From Paralithodes platypus (lineage: Eukaryota; Arthropoda; Malacostraca; Decapoda; Lithodidae), in contig CM064552.1 in NCBI GenBank assembly GCA_032716605.1, positions 8,804,023-8,868,022 on the forward strand: DNA of 64,000 nt, given 5' to 3'. Below are positions 50,697 through 64,000 of this stretch, piece after piece (position 1 is the stretch's first letter; every line of letters starts with the position of its first letter). Both the position numbers and the translations under genes were made by a program. Below the pieces are notes generated by a model. The model had not been told where the DNA came from. It saw only the letters and a program-made list of their open reading frames with translations, and searched no databases.

Positions 50697-53396
50697 ATCC
50701 TGGTCAGGATACCTCTCTCCCAACCAATGATTAGAGTGTTCAAGATCTGTATGTGGTATCCCAGGTTCGAATCCCGGGACGATCACATGCTTTCATTAAT
50801 TTCATTGGGGGTGTTTGGTGTTCAGAATGGAATTAATAAGAAAATAAAAAAAATTAGTGTGAGGAATTGAAGGGACAACAGAGTAGCCTGGCAGCGTTGA
50901 GAGCCGTGTCATCCCCGCGGCCTTGGCTACCCTCTGCGCGGGTTGATACTCCACACACCGCGTACTCTGAAATATGTAAACAAAGACATATGTCATATAC
51001 TGTACATGCACACTCACACACATTCTATAAAGCAATCACATGCTCAGGTTTGCATACTGTGTGCCCTACTACATCAGTCAATCCATTAACCCCAATGCCT
51101 CTGGGGAGAAGTCAATACACACAAGCCAATTCTCACCTTGGAGTGATCATAAAAGGCCCCTATAGGCCATGACAACATGGTTAGTTTAACTCTTAAAGTG
51201 AGGTAGACACGTTTTTTAAACATCCACCAGTGCGGGACATTTATATTTTATTTTAGTAAGCGTTGTTTCCACATAGCGATTTTGATAAGTTAATTTGACT
51301 TTATATTGTCTTTGTCCCAGATTTGGTTTGTTTAGTTTGCAAGTTTTACATTTTAATAGGTCAATTCGGACAAAATTTTAAATGTTTACCATATAAAGCA
51401 GTATTACTGCATCATATGCGTATGTTTTACATTTATAATGAGCATGTGAACATTGAAGAACCAGAAAATAGGTGTAAAGAGCAAATATCTAATGAAGAAA
51501 TGAATAATTGCGACGGGAGAGGTAACGAACGCATATGAGGGAGCGCGACATAGATGTGCTCTTTCGGACGTCTCGCGAGACACTGGTGAGTCTAGTAGTT
51601 TCTCGTGCATATATGAGGGTGGAGGGAGGTAGGGGGAGTGTAGAGGAGGGTATGTTTATATGTATGCATAGACTCAAGTACATACCCCATTGCTGGAGGT
51701 TGCCAACTCAAGACAGAGCCCGAACGGAAACCTTTAAAGTTCTAATTCTTAGCGTCCAGGACCACTTTCGTGTTCCCTCGCCCATTTGTCTGTCTCGTTG
51801 AGTAGGCGAGGTGACTGGACGTATTTCAGGCAAGAGTTAGGAAGTAAGGCACGAATTGGGAGCAAAAAAGTAGAATAAAGGAAGAGAGGGGAAATGGGGG
51901 GAGAAAGGGGGCGAGGTGGTGGTAAGGAGACATACCACCCAGTCACATATTGCTTCCATTTCACCGGCACTGGATCATTTATGATTTTATTTTATTTTTT
52001 TTATTTTTTTTTTATCTTTTTTTGTTATGAGCCATCTTCCAGAAGAAACGTCGCATTTGCCCAGTAAAATATTCCAGAAGGAATGTCGTTGTTCTTGGGT
52101 TAAAGGAAACGAAGGTTTGCTAGTAAATTCATGACATGATTTCAGTTACCTCCATATAATATTTTATTGTAGTATCTATGTTACTCAGATCTCGATTATT
52201 GTACTTTGGTATTATAATAGGAGCATGTAGGAAGCACTATGTTGATTTTGGTTTGATTTCAAGTATATTTGGGTATCAAAACGATTTTTTGAAAATGGGG
52301 CAAATTTTTTAGAGGGTCGAAATTTTAACCCATTTTGCAACTTCGCACTTCTCTCAACGTATGGGGACTACAGGGTCGTCCTTCATACACCAATCAGCCC
52401 CACCATTGCCATCTACAACCTCAGAGTCCCAGCACCCTCAGGACGAATTTAGTATTTTTTTTTCATTTTTAAAGTAAGATTAACTTAAAACCTCTACTTA
52501 TTTTTGTATTAAATTATTTAAAAATACTAATTACCTTTCAATATCTATCATTTACTAACACAATATTAAGGGATCCTTATATTATTTTTAGCAATTTTCA
52601 TTAAGTCTCTAAGTCTTTTGGTTTGGGAGATATTTGAGGTCAAAGTCGACGTGCGGTACCCGTCTTGTAACTCAATCCCACCCCTACTCTGTGCAACTCT
52701 CCAACCCAAGAGTGAAACGTTACTCTCAAACTTTCTTCTACTCAACAGCTGAGCTCTGGAATTATCTCCCAGAATCAGTCTTTCCCTCTTCCTATGACTT
52801 AAATTGCTTCAAACTCCGTGTGTCTAGGCATTTTGGCTCGAACGTCCCTTGATTTTGGCCCTGTCACTCTTTCAACTATGGGGGAGGCACTCGCTATAGG
52901 CAGTTATGCCTTTTGCCTCCCTCAATCACATAGAAAAAAGAAAAAACAAATATACCGTTCCTTATCTGAATCTAATATTAGCCAGGTAACAGAAAAAGAA
53001 ATGCGTAATCAGATCTTGAAAGTTTTAAGTGATCTGGGAACTCTCCGGCCAAGGTTATGATATCAGAAAAACATCATAACAATCAGAAAAACATCACAAC
53101 AATCAGAAAAACATCCCAACAATCAGAACAAAAACACAATAATCGGAAAAACATCACAACAATTGGAAAAACATCACAACAATCGGAAAAACATTACAAC
53201 AATCAGAAAAAACATCACACCAATCAGAAAAAAACATCACAACAATCGGAAAAACATTACAACAATCAGAAAAAACATCACAACAATCAGAAAAAACATT
53301 AACAACAGTCAGAAATACATCTGATTGCAAACATCCCTCTGTGAAGGTACCTATTTTTACCATGGTTCGTGGAGTGTACTGTAGATGAGTGTAGTG

Positions 53397-53441
<45 letters not shown>

Positions 53442-54100
53442 ATGTTGTGTAGACCTCTGTGCATATAATATAGACCTGTGTGTGGTGTATGGATATTTGT
53501 GTGTGTGTGTGTGTGTGTGTGTGGGGGTGTGTTGTGTAGACCTCTGTGCATATAATATAGACCTGTGTGTGGTGTATGGATATTTGTGTGTGTGTGTGGT
53601 TTTTTTATTTATTTTTCCTATAATGTAGGACATATTTACAACAGTCTTTTATCATACAAATCAAGACATCATGGAAAAAAATAGCTAAGTAAAACACTAT
53701 ATATCGTTCTTCTTTTATTAACATTAACTTAACTGACTCTTTAGTTTGTAAGCAGTAACTAATTATAGAGGGAGTTTACAGGCAGTTTTAGACACATTTT
53801 GGAGTGACAATTTAAGGGGCGACTTTAGTTTGCTTCCTAGACCTCCATCAAGCTTTAAAAAAATAACCCCAAAACCCCCCTTCGATATAAATGTTTACAT
53901 TTTTCGGTAGAAAAATGGCCCGGCCGAAGGCCGATTCCTTCAAAATTACAGGCTCGCTATCGCTCGCCAGCAAAATTTGTACACCTAAATGGCACGAAAG
54001 GTCTGAAAATTCACAGGTTATAGCTTCCCTTATATCCCCATATGGACGAGTGGTTACGATGCCCGACTCTCCCAAATATACCTGGAGTGAGTGGGTCCGA
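50697..54100 (+). repeat. Array unit 6 (higher-order type C)
   Basis: LINE tail 52651-52936. T-run at 52454. It shares with unit 9 the GGTGTAAAGAGCAAATATC variant (51470) found in no other unit. Two (TG)n blocks, against one in unit 9. Confidence 0.88.
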
Positions 54101-56816
54101 ATCCTGGTCAGGATACCTCTCTCCCAACCAATGATTAGAGTGTTCAAGATCTGTATGTGGTATCCCAGGTTCGAATCCCGGGACGATCACATGCTTTCAT
54201 TAATTTCATTGGGGGTGTTTGGTGTTCAGAATGGAATTAATAAGAAAATAAAAAAAATTAGTGTGAGGAATTGAAGGGACAACAGAGTAGCCTGGCAGCG
54301 TTGAGAGCCGTGTCATCCCCGCGGCCTTGGCTACCCTCTGCGCGGGTTGATACTCCACACACCGCGTACTCTGAAATATGTAAACAAAGACATATGTCAT
54401 ATACTGTACATGCACACTCACACACATTCTATAAAGCAATCACATGCTCAGGTTTGCATACTGTGTGCCCTACTACATCAGTCAATCCATTAACCCCAAT
54501 GCCTCTGGGGAGAAGTCAATACACACAAGCCAATTCTCACCTTGGAGTGATCATAAAAGGCCCCTATAGGCCATGACAACATGGTTAGTTTAACTCTTAA
54601 AGTGAGGTAGACACGTTTTTTAAACATCCACCAGTGCGGGACATTTATATTTTATTTTTAAGCGCTGTTTCCACATAGCGATTTTGATAAGGTAATTTGA
54701 CTTTATATTGTCTTTGTCCCAGATTTGGTTTGTTTAGTTTGCAAGTTTTACATTTTAATAGGTCAATTCGGACAAAATTTTAAATGTTTACCATATAAAG
54801 CAGTATTACTGCATCATATGCGTATGTTTTACATTTATAATGAGCATGTGAACATTGAAGAACCAGAAAATAGGTGTAAAAAGCAAATATCTAATGAAGA
54901 AATGAATAATTGCGACGGGAGAGGTAACGAACGCATATGAGGGAGCGCGACATAGATGTGCTCTTTCGGACGTCTCGCGAGACACTGGTGAGTCTAGTAG
55001 TTTCTCGTGCATATATGAGGGTGGAGGGAGGTAGGGGGAGTGTAGAGGAGGGTATGTTTATATGTATGCATAGACTCAAGTACATACCCCATTGCTGGAG
55101 GTTGCCAACTCAAGACAGAGCCCGAACGGAAACCTTTAAAGTTCTAATTCTTAGCGTCCAGGACCACTTTCGTGTTCCCTCGCCCATTTGTCTGTCTCGT
55201 TGAGTAGGCGAGGTGACTGGACGTATTTCAGGCAAGAGTTAGGAAGTAAGGCACGAATTGGGAGCAAAAAAGTAGAATAAAGGAAGAGAGGGGAAATGGG
55301 GGGAGAAAGGGGGCGAGGTGGTGGTAAGGAGACATACCACCCAGTCACATATTGCTTCCATTTCACCGGCACTGGATCATTTATGATTTTATTTTTATTT
55401 TTTATTTTTTTTTTATATTTTTTTTATGCGCCATCTTCCGGAAGAAACGTCGCATTTGCCCAGTAAAATATTCCAGAAGGAATGTCGTTGTTCTTGGGTT
55501 AAAGGAAACGAAGGTTTGCTAGTAAATTCATGACATGATTTCAGTTACCTCCATATAATATTTTATTGTAGTATCTATGTTACTCAGATCTCGATTATTG
55601 TACTTTGGTATTATAATAGGAGCATGTAGGAAGCACTATGTTGATTTTGGTTTGATTTCAAGTATATTTGGGTATCAAAACGATTTTTTGAAAATGGGGC
55701 AAATTTTTTAGAGGGTCGAAATTTTAACCCATTTTGCAACTTCGCACTTCTCTCAACGTATGGGGACTACAGGGTCGTCCTTCATACACCAATCAGCCCC
55801 ACCATTGCCATCTACAACCTCAGAGTCCCAGCACCCTCAGGACGAATTTAGTATTTTTTTTTTCATTTTTAAAGTAAGATTAACTTAAAACCTCTACTTA
55901 TTTTTGTATTAAATTATTTAAAAATACTAATTACCTTTCAATATCTATCATTTACTAACACAATATTAAGGGATCCTTATATTATTTTTAGCAATTTTCA
56001 TTAAGTCTCTAAGTCTTTTGGTTTGGGAGATATTTGAGGTCAAAGTCGACGTGCGGTACCCGTCTTGTAACTCAATCCCACCCCTACTCTGTGCAACTCT
56101 CCAACCCAAGAGTGAAACGTTACTCTCAAACTTTCTTCTACTCAACAGCTGAGCTCTGGAATTATCTCCCAGAATCAGTCTTTCCCTCTTCCTATGACTT
56201 AAATTGCTTCAAACTCCGTGTGTCTAGGCATTTTGGCTCGAACGTCCCTTGATTTTGGCCCTGTCACTCTTTCAACTATGGGGGAGGCACTCGCTATAGG
56301 CAGTTATGCCTTTTGCCTCCCTCAATCACATAGAAAAAAGAAAAAACAAATATACCGTTCCTTATCTGAATCTAATATTAGCCAGGTAACAGAAAAAGAA
56401 ATGCGTAATCAGATCTTGAAAGTTTTAAGTGATCTGGGAACTCTCCGGCCAAGGTTATGATATCAGAAAAACATCATAACAATCAGAAAAACATCACAAC
56501 AATCAGAAAAACATCCCAACAATCAGAACAAAAGCACAATAATCGGAAAAACATCACAACAATCGGAAAAACATCACAACAATTGGAAAAACATCACAAC
56601 AATCGGAAAAACATTACAACAATCAGAAAAAACATCACACCAATCAGAAAAAAACATCACAACAATCGGAAAAACATTACAACAATCAGAAAAAACATCA
56701 CAACAATCAGAAAAAACATTAACAACAGTCAGAAATACATCTGATTGCAAACATCCCTCTGTGAAGGTACCTATTTTTACCATGGTTCGTGGAGTGTACT
56801 GTAGATGAGTGTAGTG

Positions 56817-56866
<50 letters not shown>

Positions 56867-57431
56867 GTGTAGACCTCTGTGCATATAATATAGACCTGTG
56901 TGTGGTGTATGGATATTTGTGTGTGTGTGGTTTTTTTATTTATTTTTCCTATAATGTAGGACATATTTACAACAGTCTTTTATCATACAAATCAAGACAT
57001 CATGGAAAAAAATAGCTAAGTAAAACACTATATATCGTTCTTCTTTTATTAACATTAACTTAACTGACTCTTTAGTTTGTAAGCAGTAACTAATTATAGA
57101 GGGAGTTTACAGGCAGTTTTAGACACATTTTGGAGTGACAATTTAAGGGGCGACTTTAGTTTGCTTCCTAGACCTCCATCAAGCTTTAAAAAAATAACCC
57201 CAAAACCCCCCTTCGATATAAATGTTTACATTTTTCGGTAGAAAAATGGCCCGGCCGAAGGCCGATTCCTTCAAAATTACAGGCTCGCTATCGCTCGCCA
57301 ACAAAAATTTTACACCTAAATGGCACGAAAGGTCTGAAAATTCACAGGTTATAGCTTCCCTTATATCCCCATATGGACGAGTGGTTACGATGCCCGACTC
57401 TCCCAAATATACCTGGAGTGGGTGGGTCCGA
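54101..57431 (+). repeat. Array unit 7 (higher-order type A)
   Basis: LINE tail 56051-56336. Repeats the unit 4 variants, and differs in a 4-bp deletion (TTTTATTTTTAAGCGCTG) near 54650. Single (TG)n block. Confidence 0.88.
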
Positions 57432-60148
57432 ATCCTGGTCAGGATACCTCTCTCCCAACCAATGATTAGAGTGTTCAAGATCTGTATGTGGTATCCCAGG
57501 TTCGAATCCCGGGACGATCACATGCTTTCATTAATTTCATTGGGGGTGTTTGGTGTTCAGAATGGAATTAATAAGAAAATAAAAAATTGTAGTGTGAGGA
57601 ATTGAAGGGACAACAGAGTAGCCTGGCAGCGTTGAGAGCCGTGTCATCCCCGCGGCCTTGGCTACCCTCCGCGCGGGTTGATACTCCACACACCGCGTAC
57701 TCTGAAATATGTAAACAAAGACATATGTCATATACTGTACATGCACACTCACACACATTCTATAAAGCAATCACATGCTCAGGTTTGCATACTGTGTGCC
57801 CTACTACATCAGTCAATCCATTAACCCCAATGCCTCTGGGGAGAAGTCAATACACACAAGCCAATTCTCACCTTGGAGTGATCATAAAAGGCCCCTATAG
57901 GCCATGACAACATGGTTAGTTTAACTCTTAAAGTGAGGTAGACACGTTTTTTAAACATCCACCAGTGCGGGACATTTATATTTTATTTTAGTAAGCGTTG
58001 TTTCCACATAGCGATTTTGATAAGTTAATTTGATTTTATATTGTCTTTGTCCCAGATTTGGTTTGTTTAGTTTGCAAGTTTTACATTTTAATAGGTCAAT
58101 TCGGACAAAATTTTAAATGTTTACCATATAAAGCAGTATTACTGCATCATATGCGTATGTTTTACATTTATAATGAGCATGTGAACATTGAAGAACCAGA
58201 AAATAGGTGTAAAAAGCAAATATCTAATGAAGAAATGAATAATTGCGACGGGAGAGGTAACGAACGCATATGAGGGAGCGCGACATAGATGTGCTCTTTC
58301 GGACGTCTCGCGAGACACTGGTGAGTCTAGTAGTTTCTCGTGCATATATGAGGGTGGAGGGAGGTAGGGGGAGTGTAGAGGAGGGTATGTTTATATGTAT
58401 GCATAGACTCAAGTACATACCCCATTGCTGGAGGTTGCCAACTCAAGACAGAGCCCGAACGGAAACCTTTAAAGTTCTAATTCTTAGTGTCCAGGACCAC
58501 TTTCGTGTTCCCTCGCCCATTTGTCTGTCTCGTTGAGTAGGCGAGGTGACTGGACGTATTTCAGGCAAGAGTTAGGAAGTAAGGCACGAATTGGGAGCAA
58601 AAAAGTAGAATAAAGGAAGAGAGGGGAAGTGGGGGGAGAAAGGGGGCTAGGTGGTGGTAAGGAGACATACCACCCAGTCACATATTGCTTCCATTTCACC
58701 GGCACTGGATCATTTATGATTTTATTTATTTGTTTTTATTTTTTTTTTATCTTTTTTTTATGAGCCATCTTCCGGAAGAAACGTCGCATTTGCCCAGTAA
58801 AATATTCCAGAAGGAATGTCGTTGTTCTTGGGTTAAAGGAAACGAAGGTTTGCTAGTAAATTCATGACATGATTTCAGTTACCTCCATATAATATTTTAT
58901 TGTAGTATCTATGTTACTCAGATCTCGATTATTGTACTTTGGTATTATAATAGGAGCATGTAGGAAGCACTATGTTGATTTTGGTTTGATTTCAAGTATA
59001 TTTGGGTATCAAAACGATTTTTTGAAAATGGGGCAAATTTTTTAGAGGGTCGAAATTTTAACCCATTTTGCAACTTCGCACTTCTCTCAAAGTATGGGGA
59101 CTACAGGATCGTCCTTCATACACCAATCAGCCCCACCATTGCCATCCACAACCTCAGAGTCCCAGCACCCTCAGGACGAATTTAGTAAAAAAAAAAAAAA
59201 AAAAAGTAAGACTAACTTAAAACCTCTACTTATTTTTGTATTAAATTATTTAAAAATACTAATTACCTTTCAATATCTATCATTTACTAACACAATATTA
59301 AGGGATCCTTATATTATTTTTAGCAATTTTCATTAAGTCTCTAAGTCTTTTGGTTTGGGAGATATTTGAGGTCAAAGTCGACGTGCGGTACCCGTCTTGT
59401 AACTCAATCCCACCCCTACTCTGTGCAACTCTCCAACCCAAGAGTGAAACGTTACTCTCAAACTTTCTTCTACTCAACAGCTGAGCTCTGGAATTATCTC
59501 CCAGAATCAGTCTTTCCCTCTTCCTATGATTTAAATTGCTTCAAACTCCGTGTGTCCAGGCATTTTGGCTCGAACGTCCCTTGATTTTGGCCCTGTCACT
59601 CTTTCAACTATGGGGGAGGCACTCGCTATAGGCAGTTATGCCTTTTGCCTCCCTCAATCACATAGAAAAAAGAAAAACAAATATACCGTTCCTTATCTGA
59701 ATCTAATATTAGCCAGGTAACAGAAAAAGAAACGCATAATCAGATCTTGAAAGTTTTAAGTGATCTGGGAAACTCTCCGGCCAAGGTTATGATATCAGAA
59801 AAACATCATAACAATCAGAAAAACATCACAACAATCAGAAAAACATCCCAACAATCAGAACAAAAACACAATAATCGGAAAAACATCACAACAATCGGAA
59901 AAACATCACAACAATTGGAAAAACATCACAACAATCGGAAAAACATTACAACAATCAGAAAAAACATCACACCAATCAGAAAAAAACATCACAACAATCG
60001 GAAAAACATTACAACAATCAGAAAAAACATCACAACAATCAGAAAAAACATTAACAACAGTCAGAAATACATCTGATTGCAAACATCCCTCTGTGAAGGT
60101 ACCTATTTTTACCATGGTTCGTGGAGTGTACTGTAGATGAGTGTAGTG

Positions 60149-60192
<44 letters not shown>

Positions 60193-60842
60193 GTGTAGAC
60201 CTCTGTGCATATAATATAGACCTGTGTGTGGTGTATGGATATTTGTGTGTGTGTGTGTGTGTGTGTGGGTGTGTTGTGTAGACCTCTGTGCATATAATAT
60301 AGACCTATGTGTGGTGTATGGATATTTGTGTGTGTGTGTGGTTTTTTTATTTATTTGTCCTATAATGTAGGACATATTTACAACAGTCTTTTATCATACA
60401 AATCAAGACATCATGGAAAAAAATAGCTAAGTAAAACACTATATATCGTTCTTCTTTTATTAACATTAACTTAACTGACTCTTTAGTTTGTAAGCAGTAA
60501 CTAATTATAGAGGGAGTTTACAGGCAGTTTTAGACACATTTTGGAGTGACAATTTAAGGGGCGACTTTAGTTTGCTTCCTAGACCTCCATCAAGCTTTAA
60601 AAAAATAACCCCAAAACCCCCCTTCGATATAAATGTTTACATTTTTCGGTAGAAAAATGGCCCGGCCGAAGGCCGATTCCTTCAAAATTACAGGCTCGCT
60701 ATCGCTCGCCAGCAAAATGTTTACACCTAAATGGCACGAAAGGTCTGAAAATTCACAGGTTATAGCTTCCCTTATATCCCCATATGGACGAGTGGTTACG
60801 ATGCCCGACTCTCCCAAATATACCTGGAGTGGGTGGGTCCGA
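57432..60842 (+). repeat. Array unit 8 (higher-order type B)
   Basis: LINE tail 59383-59668. Repeats the unit 5 variants, including the A-run (59187-59205) and two (TG)n blocks. Confidence 0.88.
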
Positions 60843-63544
60843 ATCCTGGTCAGGATACCTCTCTCCCAACCAATGATTAGAGTGTTCAAGATCTGTATGT
60901 GGTATCCCAGGTTCGAATCCCGGGACGATCACATGCTTTCATTAATTTCATTGGGGGTGTTTGGTGTTCAGAATGGAATTAATAAGAAAATAAAAAAAAT
61001 TAGTGTGAGGAATTGAAGGGACAACAGAGTAGCCTGGCAGCGTTGAGAGCCGTGTCATCCCCGCGGCCTTGGCTACCCTCTGCGCGGGTTGATACTCCAC
61101 ACACCGCGTACTCTGAAATATGTAAACAAAGACATATGTCATATACTGTACATGCACACTCACACACATTCTATAAAGCAATCACATGCTCAGGTTTGCA
61201 TACTGTGTGCCCTACTACATCAGTCAATCCATTAACCCCAATGCCTCTGGGGAGAAGTCAATACACACAAGCCAATTCTCACCTTGGAGTGATCATAAAA
61301 GGCCCCTATAGGCCATGACAACATGGTTAGTTTAACTCTTAAAGTGAGGTAGACACGTTTTTTAAACATCCACCAGTGCGGGACATTTATATTTTATTTT
61401 AGTAAGCGTTGTTTCCACATAGCGATTTTGATAAGTTAATTTGACTTTATATTGTCTTTGTCCCAGATTTGGTTTGTTTAGTTTGCAAGTTTTACATTTT
61501 AATAGGTCAATTCGGACAAAATTTTAAATGTTTACCATATAAAGCAGTATTACTGCATCATATGCGTATGTTTTACATTTATAATGAGCATGTGAACATT
61601 GAAGAACCAGAAAATAGGTGTAAAGAGCAAATATCTAATGAAGAAATGAATAATTGCGACGGGAGAGGTAACGAACGCATATGAGGGAGCGCGACATAGA
61701 TGTGCTCTTTCGGACGTCTCGCGAGACACTGGTGAGTCTAGTAGTTTCTCGTGCATATATGAGGGTGGAGGGAGGTAGGGGAGTGTAGAGGAGGGTATGT
61801 TTATATGTATGCATAGACTCAAGTACATACCCCATTGCTGGAGGTTGCCAACTCAAGACAGAGCCCGAACGGAAACCTTTAAAGTTCTAATTCTTAGCGT
61901 CCAGGACCACTTTCGTGTTCCCTCGCCCATTTGTCTGTCTCGTTGAGTAGGCGAGGTGACTGGACGTATTTCAGGCAAGAGTTAGGAAGTAAGGCACGAA
62001 TTGGGAGCAAAAAAGTAGAATAAAGGAAGAGAGGGGAAATGGGGGGAGAAAGGGGGCGAGGTGGTGGTAAGGAGACATACCACCCAGTCACATATTGCTT
62101 CCATTTCACCGGCACTGGATCATTTATGATTTTATTTTTATTTTTTTATTTTTTTTTTTATCTTTTTTTTTTATGCGCCATCTTCCGGAAGAAACGTCGC
62201 ATTTGCCCAGTAAAATATTCCAGAAGGAATGTCGTTGTTCTTGGGTTAAAGGAAACGAAGGTTTGCTAGTAAATTCATGACATGATTTCAGTTACCTCCA
62301 TATAATATTTTATTGTAGTATCTATGTTACTCAGATCTCGATTATTGTACTTTGGTATTATAATAGGAGCATGTAGGAAGCACTATGTTGATTTTGGTTT
62401 GATTTCAAGTATATTTGGGTATCAAAACGATTTTTTGAAAATGGGGCAAATTTTTTAGAGGGTCGAAATTTTAACCCATTTTGCAACTTCGCACTTCTCT
62501 CAACGTATGGGGACTACAGGGTCGTCCTTCATACACCAATCAGCCCCACCATTGCCATCTACAACCTCAGAGTCCCAGCACCCTCAGGACGAATTTAGTA
62601 TTTTTTTTTTTTTTTTTTAAAGTAAGATTAACTTAAAACCTCTACTTATTTTTGTATTAAATTATTTAAAAATACTAATTACCTTTCAATATCTATCATT
62701 TACTAACACAATATTAAGGGATCCTTATATTATTTTTAGCAATTTTCATTAAGTCTCTAAGTCTTTTGGTTTGGGAGATATTTGAGGTCAAAGTCAACGT
62801 GCGGTACCCGTCTTGTAACTCAATCCCACCCCTACTCTGTGCAACTCTCCAACCCAAGAGTGAAACGTTACTCTCAAACTTTCTTCTACTCAACAGCTGA
62901 GCTCTGGAATTATCTCCCAGAATCAGTCTTTCCCTCTTCCTATTACTTAAATTGCTTCAAACTCCGTGTGTCCAGGCATTTTGGCTCGAACGTCCCTTGA
63001 TTTTGGCCCTGTCACTCTTTCAACTATGGGGGAGGCACTCGCTATAGGCAGTTATGCCTTTTGCCTCCCTCAATCACATAGAAAAAAGAAAAAACAAATA
63101 TACCGTTCCTTATCTGAATCTAATATTAGCCAGGTAACAGAAAAAGAAATGCGTAATCAGATCTTGAAAGTTTTAAGTGATCTGGGAACTCTCCGGCCAA
63201 GGTTATGATATCAGAAAAACATCATAACAATCAGAAAAACATCACAACAATCAGAAAAACATCCCAACAATCAGAACAAAAACACAATAATCGGAAAAAC
63301 ATCACAACAATTGGAAAAACATCACAACAATCGGAAAAACATTACAACAATCAGAAAAAACATCACACCAATCAGAAAAAAACATCACAACAATCGGAAA
63401 AACATTACAACAATCAGAAAAAACATCACAACAATCAGAAAAAACATTAACAACAGTCAGAAATACATCTGATTGCAAACATCCCTCTGTGAAGGTACCT
63501 ATTTTTACCATGGTTCGTGGAGTGTACTGTAGATGAGTGTAGTG

Positions 63545-63584
<40 letters not shown>

Positions 63585-64000
63585 GTGTAGACCTCTGTGC
63601 ATATAATATAGACCTGTGTGTGGTGTATGGATATTTGTGTGTGTGTGTGGTTTTTTTATTTATTTTTCCTATAATGTAGGACATATTTACAACAGTCTTT
63701 TATCATACAAATCAAGACATCATGGAAAAAAATAGCTAAGTAAAACACTATATATCGTTCTTCTTTTATTAACATTAACTTAACTGACTCTTTAGTTTGT
63801 AAGCAGTAACTAATTATAGAGGGAGTTTACAGGCAGTTTTAGACACATTTTGGAGTGACAATTTAAGGGGCGACTTTAGTTTGCTTCCTAGACCTCCATC
63901 AAGCTTTAAAAAAATAACCCCAAAACCCCCCTTCGATATAAATGTTTACATTTTTCGGTAGAAAAATGGCCCGGCCGAAGGCCGATTCCTTCAAAATTAC
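60843..64000 (+). repeat. Array unit 9 (higher-order type C, cut by window end)
   Basis: LINE tail 62799-63084, with a private SSYYLNCF change. Repeats the unit 6 GTAAAGAGC variant (61620). T-run lengthened at 62600-62617. The window stops in the MITE part. Confidence 0.88.

Larger units (their letters stand above)
33649..64000 (+). repeat. Tandem array of about 3.4-kb composite units (9 units, continues right)
   Basis: ATCCTGGTCAGG recurs at 33649, 37079, 40517, 43943, 47285, 50697, 54101, 57432 and 60843. Unit lengths are 3430, 3438, 3426, 3342, 3412, 3404, 3331 and 3411 bp, and the last is cut by the window end. Order within a unit: second half of a tRNA-like segment, anonymous sequence including a GC-rich CCCCGCGGCCTTGGCTACC block, a poly-T/A tract, the 3' tail of the intron-10 LINE, a 20-bp minisatellite, (TG)n, a truncated reverse TTAA/GGGGAG MITE, and the first half of the tRNA-like segment. 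Short open frames repeat with the units but show no coding constraint that I can see, apart from the LINE tail. Confidence 0.97.

Overview
The window is eukaryotic nuclear DNA, almost certainly from an invertebrate animal and most likely a decapod crustacean. Small exons with GT-AG junctions sit in long introns. Those introns are packed with TTAA-flanked miniature elements, tRNA-derived short repeats, simple repeats and a Jockey-type LINE of a kind I associate with crab and shrimp genomes. The decapod assignment is inference; nothing in the window proves the species.

Region 1, about 1-23,208, + strand. One gene of the DEG/ENaC (degenerin, epithelial sodium channel, pickpocket-like) family can be assembled from twelve phase-compatible exons. 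The first visible exon encodes about 500 residues of Thr/Pro/Ser mucin-like repeat and runs off the left edge. Exons 2-10 encode the cysteine-rich extracellular domain. Exon 11 carries the second membrane segment with the GLS selectivity-filter motif, followed by a poly-glycine tract. Exon 12 carries the C-terminal tail and stop. The first membrane segment and cytoplasmic N-terminus lie left of the window. The introns hold a TTAA/GGGGAG MITE family, two other TTAA elements, foldback elements, a TA-flanked mariner-like MITE in two copies, tRNA-type SINEs, a 29-bp satellite, a 164-bp tandem duplication that includes the 3' end of exon 5, an antisense near-full-length LINE in intron 10 and a decayed repeat-derived ORF.

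Region 2, about 23,209-33,647. A long inverted-repeat DNA element (23,704-30,920) is split by a complete, very young Ty3/Gypsy-type LTR retrotransposon (24,782-30,385, identical 223-bp LTRs, 5-bp duplication CTTAT). The right end of the foldback element cuts into what looks like the last exon of a trypsin-like serine protease on the - strand. Its preceding exon is intact at 31,419-31,558, while the GDSGGP site is degraded. A 5'-truncated second LINE lies at 32,549-33,390 on the - strand.

Region 3, 33,649-64,000. A tandem array of about 3.4-kb units fills the rest of the window (nine units, the last cut by the edge). Each unit is a mosaic of a truncated TTAA MITE, a tRNA-like segment with two B-box-like motifs, anonymous sequence, the last 280 bp of the same LINE found in intron 10, a 20-bp minisatellite and a (TG)n tract. 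From unit 4 onward the units repeat in sets of three, a higher-order repeat of about 10.15 kb. No host gene is supported inside the array.
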